From Hymenobacter mellowenesis (GTDB lineage Bacteria; Bacteroidota; Bacteroidia; Cytophagales; Hymenobacteraceae), in NCBI RefSeq assembly GCF_030581005.1, contig NZ_JAUQSX010000023.1, forward strand, positions 1 through 45,157: DNA of 45,157 nucleotides, in the 5' to 3' direction. Positions 15,780-23,354 of this stretch are shown piece by piece (positions within the stretch are counted from its first letter, which is position 1; the number at the start of each line of letters is the position of its first letter). The notes below the pieces were generated by a model that was not told the origin of the DNA, searched no databases, and saw nothing but the letters and a program-made list of their open reading frames with translations. A program made the translations under genes and the position numbers.

Positions 15780-16880
15780 TCAGCGGTTGAAGCCAATGCG
15801 GCCGGCGGTTTTGCTCTCGCTCACGAAGTCGGCTTTGTCGCGGTTGTAGAGGTCGGCTAGGGAGGTGGGCTCGGTGATGGGCTCGGTTTGACCCATGGCC
15901 GTGGCCAGGGCCTGGGCTTTTTCCACGGTAAGGGGCTCGAAGCGGTAGGAGGCAATGAGGCGGCCCTTGCGCAGCAGGGCTTTGTCGATGCGCGCCAGCT
16001 CGGCATTGAAGGTGCAGACAATCTGGATGTGGAAACCATCGGAGAGCAGGCCGTCGGACAGATTCAGTAGGTTGCTGACGGCGTTGCCGCCGGGGCCGTC
16101 GCGCTTCGAGAGCAGCTCCTCGGCATCTTCGATGAGCAGGATGGAATTGGTGTTGTCGTGCAGCAGGTTGATGAATTCGGGGTCGGCGATGCGGGCGGCC
16201 AGGTTGGGCGGAATGGAGAGCTTGGGCTTGTCGGTGAGGCCGCAGAGGTGGCGGATGTAGCTGGTTTTGCCGGTGCCGGGCGGGCCGTGCAGGATGACGA
16301 TGCCTTTTTCTTCGGGCTGCTGCAGGCGGCGCAGGATGGTTTCGTGGGCCGGCAGCAGGTCGTCGTTGTAGTGCGTGGCCAGGTCGAGGGCCGGGATTTT
16401 GATGGGCAGCGGCGTAAATTCCAGGTCGTTGAAGGCTAGGCGCAGCACCTGAATGCGCTGGTGCTCCAGCTGCCCGGTTTCGAGGTGGCTGGTCAGCAGG
16501 GCGCGCAGCTCGGCCAGGAGCGTGGCATCGGCCTGCGGCGAATAGAGGAGCTGGGCCGTGCGGTCGCCGTAGGGGCCGCGGTCGAAGAAGCAGAGCAGCA
16601 GGTGGGGCGCCAGGTTGAGGGCGTAATGGCCGATTTCCGGCCCTTTGCCCACTTTTTCGATGTAGACGGAGTGGGCTACGGTGGCGGCCTCCACGTCGTG
16701 CGTTTCGGCCAGTTTGGCCACCACCTGCTGGCGGGCCTGTGATTCGGCCAGCTGGTAGATTTCGCGGCGCGGCAACACCCCAAAGGCGTTGTAGAACCAG
16801 GCGTTGGCCTGAAAATAAGCGTCGGTGTCGAAGCTGAGCGCCAGGTCGGGCGCGGCCGCCGAAGGCTTGGAGGAATTCAT
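15780..16880 (-). CDS. AAA+ ATPase
   Basis: A 366-residue protein with an uncharacterised N-terminal domain (about 1-165) and one AAA+ module. Walker A GPPGTGKT is at residues 199-206, Walker B is ILLIEDAEELL near 255, sensor 1 is IVCTFNAEL near 295, and the arginine-finger region is RIDKALLRKGRL near 305. The order and wording (sensor-1 Asn, then D-x-A-L-x-R-x-G-R) resemble the BCS1/FtsH/Cdc48 classical clade. There is no transmembrane segment or protease domain. The substrate is unknown; it may be a stand-alone remodeller. A near-consensus box (TACCTTTC, minus strand at 16946-16953) precedes it. Confidence 0.85.
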   Translation of the reverse strand: MNSSKPSAAAPDLALSFDTDAYFQANAWFYNAFGVLPRREIYQLAESQARQQVVAKLAETHDVEAATVAHSVYIEKVGKGPEIGHYALNLAPHLLLCFFDRGPYGDRTAQLLYSPQADATLLAELRALLTSHLETGQLEHQRIQVLRLAFNDLEFTPLPIKIPALDLATHYNDDLLPAHETILRRLQQPEEKGIVILHGPPGTGKTSYIRHLCGLTDKPKLSIPPNLAARIADPEFINLLHDNTNSILLIEDAEELLSKRDGPGGNAVSNLLNLSDGLLSDGFHIQIVCTFNAELARIDKALLRKGRLIASYRFEPLTVEKAQALATAMGQTEPITEPTSLADLYNRDKADFVSESKTAGRIGFNR

Positions 16881-16945
16881 ACGCGGGAAATGAAGGGCAA
16901 CCCGCTACGTCTGGTAGCGCCTGCTGTCAGCTGGCCAGCGTAGGC

Positions 16946-16953
16946 GAAAGGTA
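16946..16953 (-). promoter_or_regulatory. Putative -7 box for the AAA+ gene
   Basis: TACCTTTC on the minus strand, seven of eight to TAnnTTTG, 66 nt before the ATG at 16880. Weak to moderate support. Confidence 0.35.
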
Positions 16954-17078
16954 CGAATCCTGGCAGGCGAAAATTAAGTTCTTGGCGCCAACTGTTATTT
17001 AACCTGAAACGCATGCTAACAGACCCGCCCGGTAGCGCGACTTAGAAGCGGTTTGAAGTTGGCCGAATCTGTGAACCT

Positions 17079-17168
17079 GTGCCCCGAAGCTGTGCTTCGG
17101 CCGGACGAAACCTGAACGAGTGCCTCGGGTGAAAACCTGACGCGAGCCGAAGCACAGCTTCGGGGTAC
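17079..17168 (+). repeat. Paired inverted repeat, family E (CCGAAGC type)
   Basis: Arms 17079-17101 and 17146-17168 match at 22 of 23 positions as inverted copies, with a 44-nt spacer. Each arm contains its own palindrome CCGAAGC-TGT-GCTTCGG. It sits in the 423-nt gap between the AAA+ gene and the MFS gene. The rest of that gap shows only a promoter-like box, a terminator and a short direct repeat (GAAACCTGA, GAAAACCTGA); I see no gene in it. Confidence 0.88.
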
Positions 17169-17240
17169 ACGTGCTGGCACGTTCCAATAAACTCAAACGG
17201 CTTCTTAGCAGCCCAGCCGCTGGCTCTGCATTAACGGCAC

Positions 17241-17270
17241 AAAAAAGCCCCGCGTTTGGCGAGGCTTTTT
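17241..17270 (-). terminator. Terminator of the MFS transporter gene
   Basis: AAAAAGCCCCGC and GCGAGGCTTTTT form a stem with one mismatch and a five-base loop. Read on the minus strand it ends in T6, 34 nt after the transporter stop codon. Confidence 0.85.
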
Positions 17271-17303
17271 CACATAAGCTGCTTGAGCGGCGGCCCGGTC
17301 TGG

Positions 17304-18590
17304 CTAGGCTTGCTCCACGGAGAGCAGGCCTTCGGGGTGCGATTCTTCGACCGGCTGCGTGGTGTGCTTGTGCTTGAAAATAAACACAAACAGCAACGCA
17401 ATGGCCAGCGAGTAGCCCGCAAACGTGAGCCAGATGCTGTGCCAGTCTTTGTTGCCAGCCGCATCAGTGAAGTATTGCTGGATAATGAGGCCGCTGAGCG
17501 AGCTGCCCAGCACGGCCCCAAAGCCGTTGGTCATCATCATAAACAAGCCCTGCGCGCTGGCCCGGATGCTGGGCTGCGTCTGGGTTTCGACGAACAGCGA
17601 GCCCGAAATGTTGAAGAAGTCGAAGGCCATGCCGTACACGATGCACGAGAGGACAATCATCCAGAGGCCTTCGCCGGGATTGCCGTAGGCAAACAGGCCG
17701 AAGCGCAACACCCAAGCAATCATGCTGAAGAGCATCACCTGCTTGATGCCGAAGCGGCGCAGGAAGAAAGGAATGGCGAGGATGAACAGCGTCTCGGAAA
17801 TCTGCGAGATGGACATGATGATGGCCGGATGCTTTACCGAGAAGGTGTCCTTATAGGCCGGGTTCTGGTCGAAATCGTGCAGGAAGGTGTCGCCGTAGGC
17901 ATTGGTGAGCTGCAGGGCGGCGCCCAGTAGCAGCGCAAACAGGAAGAAGGTGAGCATCTTGCGGTCGCGCAGAATGGCGAACGACTTGAGGCCCAGGATT
18001 TCGGCCAGGTTCTGGCTGGAGGTGTTGGCCGACTGGGGCGGGCAGGCGGGCAGCGTGAACGAGTAGATGCCCAGCAGAATGGCCGCGCCGGCCGCTACGT
18101 AGAACTGGCTGGCCGACTTCTCGAAGCCCAGCAAGCTCACCGTCCACATAGCTACGATGAAGCCGATGGTGCCCCACACGCGGATGGGCGGGTAGTCCTT
18201 CACCACATCAAGCCCCTGCCGCTTCAGGATGGAATACGACACGGCGATGGACAGCGCCAGCGTGGGCATGTAGAAAATCATGTTCAGCAGGATAACCCAG
18301 AAGAACGTGCCGGGGGCCGTCACCTGCGGGATGGCGCACAGCACGAGGCCGCCCAGGATGTGCAGGATACCATAGAGCTTCTCCGCGTTCACATACTTGT
18401 CGGCCACAATGCCCATGAGCGAGGGCATGAAGATGGACGCAATGCCCATGGTGGAGAAAATGGCGCCAAACTGCGCGCCGGACCAATGCTTCGTTTGAAA
18501 CCAATACGCGCCGATGGTTATCAGCCACGAGCCCCAGATGAAAAACTGGAGGAAGCTCAGGATGGTCAGGCGCAGCTTTGTGTTGTTCAT
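17304..18590 (-). CDS. MFS nucleoside permease (NupG/XapB type)
   Basis: A 428-residue, 12-TM transporter of the nucleoside:H+ symporter family. It starts MNNTKLRLTILSFLQFFIWGSWLITIG, the family's typical first helix, and continues with GAIFSTMGIASIFMPSLMGIVADKY between TM2 and TM3. Further family-like runs are PPIRVWGTIGFI near residue 145 and RASAQGLFMMMTNGFGAVLG near residue 350. NHS-family members import purine and pyrimidine nucleosides. With tdk and ndk nearby a salvage role is reasonable but the exact substrate is unknown; some Bacteroidota homologues are linked to sugar or nucleoside catabolism. It has its own promoter box and a terminator. Confidence 0.88.
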   Translation of the reverse strand: MNNTKLRLTILSFLQFFIWGSWLITIGAYWFQTKHWSGAQFGAIFSTMGIASIFMPSLMGIVADKYVNAEKLYGILHILGGLVLCAIPQVTAPGTFFWVILLNMIFYMPTLALSIAVSYSILKRQGLDVVKDYPPIRVWGTIGFIVAMWTVSLLGFEKSASQFYVAAGAAILLGIYSFTLPACPPQSANTSSQNLAEILGLKSFAILRDRKMLTFFLFALLLGAALQLTNAYGDTFLHDFDQNPAYKDTFSVKHPAIIMSISQISETLFILAIPFFLRRFGIKQVMLFSMIAWVLRFGLFAYGNPGEGLWMIVLSCIVYGMAFDFFNISGSLFVETQTQPSIRASAQGLFMMMTNGFGAVLGSSLSGLIIQQYFTDAAGNKDWHSIWLTFAGYSLAIALLFVFIFKHKHTTQPVEESHPEGLLSVEQA

Positions 18591-18655
18591 GCGGGGAACT
18601 AACTGGAGAGGGTGGGATGGGGCAAAAGCAAGCGCGGCGCACGGGCCACAGCCGT

Positions 18656-18663
18656 CAAAGATA
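18656..18663 (-). promoter_or_regulatory. Putative -7 box for the MFS gene
   Basis: TATCTTTG on the minus strand, an exact TAnnTTTG, 66 nt before the ATG at 18590. It lies directly after the T-run of the upstream terminator. Confidence 0.5.
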
Positions 18664-18717
18664 AATAAAAAAGCCCCTGCGAAGCGCCCGGTGAGGGGCG
18701 GGCTTCGCAGGGGCTTT
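18664..18717 (-). terminator. Terminator after the OYE gene
   Basis: AAAGCCCCTGCGAAGC (18670-18685) pairs perfectly with 18702-18717. Read on the minus strand the stem is followed by TTTTTTATTTAT, fitting termination of the flavin oxidoreductase message before the MFS promoter. Confidence 0.85.
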
Positions 18718-18764
18718 CGGGCCGTTGGGGACGGGGTTCAAACAGGGGTAATCAAAGCCAGCCC

Positions 18765-18851
18765 GTCATGCAGAGCGCAGCGAAGCATCTTTACCTCGAT
18801 AGTAATTGATTGCGTTGCGCGGTAAAGATGCTTCGCTGCGCTCTGCATGAC
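18765..18851 (+). repeat. Paired inverted repeat, family A1
   Basis: Arms 18765-18795 and 18821-18851 are perfect 31-bp inverted copies around a 25-nt spacer ending ATTGATTGCGTTGCGC. The arm begins GTCATGCAGAGCGCAGCG. The same spacer tail occurs in the element at 30114 and, degraded, at 22078. Confidence 0.93.
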
Positions 18852-18878
18852 AACCGTTTTTTCTACACGATTACCAGG

Positions 18879-19994
18879 TTACGCCTCGTAGGCGGGCGAG
18901 AACGTGCCGGCGGGCTGGCCGTCGGCGGTGGGGTAGTCGGTGTAGCCGTCGGCGAAACCATTGGGGCCGGGGGCGTAGAAGGTGGCCTGGTCGGCCTCAG
19001 CCAAGGGCTGGCCGGCTTGCAGGCGCTCCACGAGGTCGGGGTTGGAGATGTAGGCGGTGCCAAAGGCGATGAAGGCGGCGCGGCCGGCGAGGTCGGCTTC
19101 GGTGCGGGCCAGGTCGCGGTAGCCCCCGTTGTAGATGACGGGGCCGGTGTAAGCGGCGTGGATGCTGTCCAATATGGCGGCCGGGATGCGGCCCGTGCCC
19201 ACGAGGTGCACGTACACCACGCCGATTTTTTGCAGTTCGGCGGCCAGGTAGGCGTAGGTTTCGGCCGTTTCGGGATATTCGGCCATGTCGTTGAAGGTGC
19301 TGCCCGGCGAGAGGCGCACGCCGGTGCGGTCGGCCCCGATTTCGGCGGCGATGGCGCGGGTGACGTCGAGCAGGAACCGGGCGCGGTTCTGCACGCTGCC
19401 GCCGTATTCGTCGGTGCGCTGGTTGCTGTTCGGGTTCAGGAACTGTTCGGGCAGGTAGCCGTTGGCGCCGTGCACTTCCACGCCGTCGAAGCCGGCTTCC
19501 AAGGCCAGCTTGGCGCTTTGGGCGTACTGCTGTACAACTTCGGCTACTTCGGCGGTGGTGAGGGCGCGGGGCGCGGGCTGGTCCTGCATCTGCTGCTGGT
19601 CGGTCCACATCTGGCCTTTGGCGGCGATGGCCGAGGGGGCGACGCCTTCGGCACCCTCGGGCAGGTTGAGGGGGTGGAACACGCGGCCGGCGTGCATGAG
19701 CTGAATGAAAATGTGGCCGCCGTGGTGGTGTACGGTTTCGGTGACGCGCTGCCAGTTGGTGGCTTGCTCCGGCGTGAACAGGCCGGGAATGCGGGCGTAG
19801 CCTAGGCCATCGGCCGAGGGCGACACGCCTTCTGAGATGATGAGGCCGGCGGTGGCGCGCTGGCGGTAGTACTCGGCCATCAGCTCGTTGGCTTCGTTGC
19901 CCAGGGCGCGGCTGCGCGTCATGGGGGCCATTACGATGCGGTTGGTGAGGGTGAGCGGGCCGAGTTGGGCGGGCTCAAAGGCTTTGCTTGACAT
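18879..19994 (-). CDS. Old Yellow Enzyme family alkene reductase
   Basis: FMN-dependent NADH:flavin oxidoreductase (NemA/OYE type) that reduces activated C=C bonds, nitro compounds or similar electrophiles. The 371-residue length is standard. The TIM-barrel marks are RIVMAPMTRSRA near residue 20, GLIISEGVSP near 50, FIQLMHAGR near 95, the active-site run GFDGVEVHGANGYLPEQFLNP near 170 and RTDEYGGSVQNRARF near 195, with GGYRDLARTEADL and DLVERLQAG near the phosphate-binding end. Expressed alone, with a terminator downstream. No promoter box is clear upstream. Confidence 0.93.
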   Translation of the reverse strand: MSSKAFEPAQLGPLTLTNRIVMAPMTRSRALGNEANELMAEYYRQRATAGLIISEGVSPSADGLGYARIPGLFTPEQATNWQRVTETVHHHGGHIFIQLMHAGRVFHPLNLPEGAEGVAPSAIAAKGQMWTDQQQMQDQPAPRALTTAEVAEVVQQYAQSAKLALEAGFDGVEVHGANGYLPEQFLNPNSNQRTDEYGGSVQNRARFLLDVTRAIAAEIGADRTGVRLSPGSTFNDMAEYPETAETYAYLAAELQKIGVVYVHLVGTGRIPAAILDSIHAAYTGPVIYNGGYRDLARTEADLAGRAAFIAFGTAYISNPDLVERLQAGQPLAEADQATFYAPGPNGFADGYTDYPTADGQPAGTFSPAYEA

Positions 19995-20310
19995 GAGGTC
20001 GAATGAAGTGGCGTCGTGCGTGAGTCGCCGGGTTGGTTGAAACGCGGTGATAAAGCAGGTACGTACACGAATTGTTTTCGACTGGCTTTCGCCCCGGCAA
20101 AATTCCGGTTTCCTGGAAGCTGAGCCGCTCTCGAAAATTGATGCTATTCGGTATTTCAGGGCCTTGCTTGGGAATGCGTTTCCGGAATTCAGGCAATCGC
20201 ATCAGGCGGCTTTAGCAGCTTAAGAAGCTGGTTTGGGGAAAATAAGGAAGTGGTTTGACCAAAGCGGGAATACATTTACTACCTGTCCTTACTCATGGCA
20301 TTTTAATTTA
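19995..20310. other. Intergenic region without recognised features
   Basis: 316 nt between divergent genes. It holds a few short frames with no coding character and no convincing TAnnTTTG box on either strand. I see no repeat element or RNA gene here. Confidence 0.4.
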
Positions 20311-20898
20311 ATGGTTGACTTACGCCACTTGCAGCCACTGATTGTCCCCGCCGAATATGTTCAACTCGGTAACTGGGACTTGCCTCACTTGCCACTGCCA
20401 AACCCGGCATTTCTGCTAACGTGGGTCGAATTCGGAGAGGGTTTAATTTACCTGACCCGCGATGAATATTCAGAATTGGAGCTTGCATCGCCGCAATGGC
20501 AGCAACACGCCTTGGACAATGTGCGGCAGACGCAGTGGTTTCACCAACAGAGCAAGGAATCAGAAGCAGGCGAATTGGAATGGATTGCGTTTGTGAATGA
20601 CGAGGACACCTGCAGTTCCAGTAAAATATTATTACAGGTGGAGTTGAAGCGCATTTTCCCGCAAGGCTACTTGATTGGTCTGCCAGACCGGGCTTGTGCG
20701 CTAGCCGTTTCGACGCAATGCACCGAGGATGCCTTAATGCAAGTGCAGGAATTGATTGCGCAAATGCACGCCTCTGCTACAACTCCCATGTCCCCACTGC
20801 TACATCCTTCCACTGACTTCCAGGTACCAGAGGCATGGGCAGCTCCGCTGACGGGTGACCCTACTTCCGCAGCCATTCTCGCCCTATTCGATGTTTGA
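20311..20898 (+). CDS. Hypothetical protein
   Basis: A 195-residue soluble protein beginning MVDLRHLQPLIVPAEYV. It contains LPNPAFLLTWVEFGEGLIYLTRDEYSELE near residue 35, then WQQHALDNVRQ near 70 and RIFPQGYLIGLPDRACALAVS near 125, ending with a Pro/Thr-rich tail. The layout faintly recalls DUF1444/YtpQ-like proteins but the match is too weak to name. The ATG at 20311 is preferred over a TTG at 20233. Base composition is clearly less GC-rich than the neighbours, so it may be a newer arrival. It converges on sod across a shared terminator. Confidence 0.65.
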   Translation: MVDLRHLQPLIVPAEYVQLGNWDLPHLPLPNPAFLLTWVEFGEGLIYLTRDEYSELELASPQWQQHALDNVRQTQWFHQQSKESEAGELEWIAFVNDEDTCSSSKILLQVELKRIFPQGYLIGLPDRACALAVSTQCTEDALMQVQELIAQMHASATTPMSPLLHPSTDFQVPEAWAAPLTGDPTSAAILALFDV

Positions 20899-20947
20899 TA
20901 ACAAAAACTGGTTGCTCGTCCAGCAAAAAGACCTCCCACCCTACACC

Positions 20948-20983
20948 AAAAAAGGCCAGCCTCCAACCGGAGACGGGCCTTTT
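20948..20983. terminator. Bidirectional terminator, hypothetical gene / sod
   Basis: AAAAGGCC and GGCCTTTT enclose an inner CTCC-AACC-GGAG stem with two mismatches between. The A-run and T-run on either side allow use by both converging genes. Confidence 0.85.
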
Positions 20984-21006
20984 GAGCAACATCGCTAAGT
21001 GAGAAA

Positions 21007-21621
21007 CTACGCGGCGTAGGCCTCGGCGTAGCGCTTGTTCACTTCATCCCAGTTGATGAGGTTGAAGAAGGCGGCGATGTAGTCGGGGCGGCGGTTCTGA
21101 TACTTGAGGTAGTAGGCGTGCTCCCACACGTCGAGGCCGAGGATAGGCGTGCCTTTGCAGCCCGAATCCGGCATCAGCGGGTTGTCCTGGTTGGGGGTGG
21201 AGCAGATTTGCACCGAGCCGTCGGCCTGCTTGCACAGCCACGCCCAGCCCGAGCCGAAGCGCGTGGTGGCGGCTTTGGTGAATTCTTCCTTGAACTTGTC
21301 GAAGGTGCCGAAAGCCTTGGTGATGGCTTCGCCTACCGCGCCGGTGGGCTGCCCGCCGCCGTTGGGCGACAGGATGTTCCACCACAGGGAGTGGTTGTAG
21401 TGGCCGCCGCCGTTGTTGCGCACGGCCGCCGGGGCCTTGGCAATGTTGTGCAGGATTTCTTCGATGGACTGGTTTTCCATCTCGGTGCCGGCGATGGCCG
21501 CGTTCAGGTTGGTCACATAAGCCTGGTGGTGCTTGCTGTGGTGGATTTCCATGGTTTGCGCGTCAAACGTAGGTTCGAGCGCATCGTAGGAATAGGGGAG
21601 TTTCGGGAGTTCGAAAGCCAT
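21007..21621 (-). CDS. sod: Superoxide dismutase, Mn/Fe family
   Basis: Converts superoxide to hydrogen peroxide and oxygen in the cytosol. The 204-residue protein has all four metal ligands: His27 in EIHHSKHH, His77 in GGGHYNHSLWW, and Asp164 and His168 in LGLDVWEHAYYLKYQNRR. Gly73 before HYNH, and Gln145 in NQDNPLM, are the residues that usually mark Mn-type enzymes, so manganese is the more likely metal, though cambialistic use is common. There is no signal peptide. A good Bacteroidota promoter lies about 95 nt upstream, leaving a leader of roughly 90 nt. Confidence 0.96.
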   Translation of the reverse strand: MAFELPKLPYSYDALEPTFDAQTMEIHHSKHHQAYVTNLNAAIAGTEMENQSIEEILHNIAKAPAAVRNNGGGHYNHSLWWNILSPNGGGQPTGAVGEAITKAFGTFDKFKEEFTKAATTRFGSGWAWLCKQADGSVQICSTPNQDNPLMPDSGCKGTPILGLDVWEHAYYLKYQNRRPDYIAAFFNLINWDEVNKRYAEAYAA

Positions 21622-21715
21622 AAGTGAAAAGCGTTTGGGTGGTGAAGAGTTCGGGTGGTGACGGTGCTAAAACAGCCGCTGCCGTGCATGGTTACGGCTG
21701 TCGTTCACTTAAGGC

Positions 21716-21748
21716 CAAAAGTATGGCATTGCCATTGAATTACGAAAG
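21716..21748 (-). promoter_or_regulatory. Promoter of sod
   Basis: On the minus strand, CTTTC at 21748-21744, a 20-nt spacer, then TACTTTTG at 21723-21716, an exact TAnnTTTG. The -33 element is TTTC rather than TTG. Confidence 0.55.
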
Positions 21749-21787
21749 AGCCCGACGCCCGGGCCCGGGAAAGCAGGCGGGCAGCCG

Positions 21788-21988
21788 CTAGCGCTGCTGC
21801 CGGGCCAGAAACTCCAGCGTCTCGCGGTGCCGCTTTTCAGCCAAATCCTCCCGGTAAGAAGCCACGGCCCAGATGGCCGCCGGAATCCAGCCGATGAGGG
21901 TGATGTGCAGAATGCCGCACAGAATCCCTTTGAGAACGTGGCCCCGGAATATCATCGAGATACCGGGCAGCAGGATGGCAAACAGCAT
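21788..21988 (-). CDS. YqaE/Pmp3-like small membrane protein
   Basis: A 66-residue protein. Residues 1-12 and 20-45 are hydrophobic, with the family-like plan LLPGISMIFRGHVLKGILCGILHITLIGWIPAAIWA, followed by a charged tail (REDLAEKRHRETLEFLARQQR). The spacing of the two short helices and the WIPAAIWA end match the UPF0057 (Pmp3) family of small proteins linked to membrane potential and stress, although the usual PP pair is reduced to LPG. The longer charged tail is common in Bacteroidota members. It stands alone. Confidence 0.75.
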   Translation of the reverse strand: MLFAILLPGISMIFRGHVLKGILCGILHITLIGWIPAAIWAVASYREDLAEKRHRETLEFLARQQR

Positions 21989-22077
21989 AGAATGCAGATG
22001 AAAGTGGTGAGAAAAAGTTATGTCGCAGAGCTTGTCCAGGACATCAAAAATCCTGTTAGCAGTGCTTTTATCGCACG

Positions 22078-22127
22078 AATAAATGATTTGTTACGCGGGA
22101 AAGATGCTTCGTTGCGCGCTGCATGAC
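22078..22127 (+). repeat. Half element of family A1 (left arm lost)
   Basis: 22097-22127 matches the right arm of the element at 18821-18851 at 28 of 31 positions. The 19 nt before it (AATAAATGATTTGTTACGC) resemble that element's spacer tail. No left arm is present upstream. Confidence 0.75.
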
Positions 22128-22145
22128 GTTCTATGATAACTGCCT

Positions 22146-22577
22146 CTACCGGCGCTTTGCGCTGAAAAACCGGCGCATCAGCGTAGCGCATTCGTCGGCG
22201 CGCACGCCGCCGCGCAGCTGGGTGCGCGGGTGCAGCAGCTGCCCGTGCCGCCGGTAGCCCACCTTGGGCTCGTCGGCCCCGAATACTACGGCCTTCAGTT
22301 GGGCCCAATAGCTGGCGCCGGCGCACATCACGCAGGGCTCGATGGTGACGTAGAGGGTGCAGTCGGCCAGGTACTTGTTGCCGAGGTGGTTGGCAGCGGC
22401 TGTCAGGGCTAGCATTTCGGCATGGGCCGTCACGTCGCGCAGGCGCTCGGTCTGGTTGTAGCCGCGGCCTATTATTTGGTTGTTGAACACGACTACGGCG
22501 CCGATGGGGATTTCCGCAGCGGCCAGGGCTTTTTCGGCCTCGGCCAGGGCCTGCTGCATGAAATAGTCGTCGGTCAT
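22146..22577 (-). CDS. tadA: tRNA-specific adenosine deaminase TadA
   Basis: Deaminates adenosine 34 of tRNA-Arg(ACG) to inosine, letting one tRNA read CGU, CGC and CGA. The 143-residue product has the zinc site His52 and catalytic Glu54 in TAHAEM, and Cys82 and Cys85 in EPCVMCAGA, with the N-terminal PIGAVVV strand. Length and motifs are standard. A family B repeat lies 7 nt before its ATG and fills the gap to the upstream gene; no separate promoter is visible there. Confidence 0.95.
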   Translation of the reverse strand: MTDDYFMQQALAEAEKALAAAEIPIGAVVVFNNQIIGRGYNQTERLRDVTAHAEMLALTAAANHLGNKYLADCTLYVTIEPCVMCAGASYWAQLKAVVFGADEPKVGYRRHGQLLHPRTQLRGGVRADECATLMRRFFSAKRR

Positions 22578-22583
22578 GGAGGC

Positions 22584-22652
22584 TGTAGCGCGGACTTTTA
22601 GTCCGCATCGGCGTGGGATTGGTTCACTCGCGGACTAAAAGTCCGCGCTACA
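22584..22652 (+). repeat. Paired inverted repeat, family B (REPIN-like)
   Basis: Arms 22584-22606 and 22630-22652 are perfect 23-bp inverted copies around a 23-nt spacer. Each arm reads TGTAG followed by the palindrome GCGGACT-TTT-AGTCCGC. It occupies the whole gap between tadA and the next gene, touching the stop codon at 22653. Confidence 0.93.
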
Positions 22653-23207
22653 TTACTTCTTCATCGCAATGGCGCCCAGCACGGCCTGGGCCGTTTCTTG
22701 CCATTGATTCTGCTCTTCGGCCGGCGCCACGAAGGTGAAAACATAGAGCTGGGTGCCCTCAATGGCGTATTGCACCGCTTGGTAGCGCTTGATTGGCGCC
22801 AGCTGCGAGCCGCTGCGCCGGGTATCGGTCACGGTCGAAACGAACTCGAAATAGATAAAGTCGCGGCCGTTCACGGTGCGAATGTCTTCTTTGATGAAGT
22901 CAACCTTGGTGTAAAGACGCTGGATGCTGGACTTGTAAATCTTAATCAGCACGCCGTAATCGAAGCTCTCGAAGGTGGTGGGGCGCACCGCCACGCTGTA
23001 GTCGACGCGCCCGCTGGGGTTGGAAAACACGGCCAGCGGCCGGCGCGGCGAGGGGTATTTCACGGCAATGCCATCATCCGGCAGCGGGGCGAAGCCGACC
23101 GGCACGCCCACGCTCAGGTTCGAAGCCAGCTTCACGGTGGTGAGCTTGGGCTTGGGCGCAAAGGCGGTAAGGCTCAGAAACAGCAGCAGAAACGACAAGA
23201 TTCTCAT
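22653..23207 (-). CDS. Exported hypothetical protein
   Basis: A 184-residue protein with a short signal peptide (MRILSFLLLFLSLTAFA) and a single soluble domain. Runs such as GVPVGFAPLPDDGIAVKYPS, GRDFIYFEFVST and AIEGTQLYVFTFVAPAEEQNQW suggest a PsbP/DUF1795-like fold, in which a short, secreted alpha-beta domain ends with a predicted amphipathic helix; this is a fold-level guess. The frame is open 27 nt further up, but the ATG at 23207 gives the clean signal peptide. It may be co-transcribed with tadA across the family B element. Confidence 0.72.
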   Translation of the reverse strand: MRILSFLLLFLSLTAFAPKPKLTTVKLASNLSVGVPVGFAPLPDDGIAVKYPSPRRPLAVFSNPSGRVDYSVAVRPTTFESFDYGVLIKIYKSSIQRLYTKVDFIKEDIRTVNGRDFIYFEFVSTVTDTRRSGSQLAPIKRYQAVQYAIEGTQLYVFTFVAPAEEQNQWQETAQAVLGAIAMKK

Positions 23208-23234
23208 AGCAAACATGACTAATAGCAATAACAA

Positions 23235-23332
23235 AGAACGTCATGCTGAGCGAAGTCGAAGCATCTCTACCGCAACAGTAACTATTTACTCTCGCGGTAG
23301 AGATGCTTCGACTTCGCTCAGCATGACGTTCT
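23235..23332 (+). repeat. Paired inverted repeat, family A2
   Basis: Arms 23235-23273 and 23294-23332 are perfect 39-bp inverted copies around a 20-nt spacer. The core is ATGCTGAGCGAAGTCGAAGC, a variant of family A1 with AAGTC in place of CAG. This is the longest perfect pair in the window. Confidence 0.95.
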
Positions 23333-23354
23333 ACTGATTAATTCAATTATCAAC

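Noticed and set aside
16881..17303. A small gene or RNA in the 423-nt gap
   Set aside because: Short frames there have no coding character; the visible structure is explained by the family E pair, a -7 box and a terminator.
22018..22608. A 196-residue frame over tadA on the same strand
   Set aside because: Arg/Pro-rich shadow in another frame; the TadA frame has all zinc ligands.
22584..22652. Riboswitch or attenuator ahead of tadA
   Set aside because: The same structure recurs between nuoI and nuoJ with the same arm sequence, so it is a dispersed repeat rather than a tadA-specific control element.
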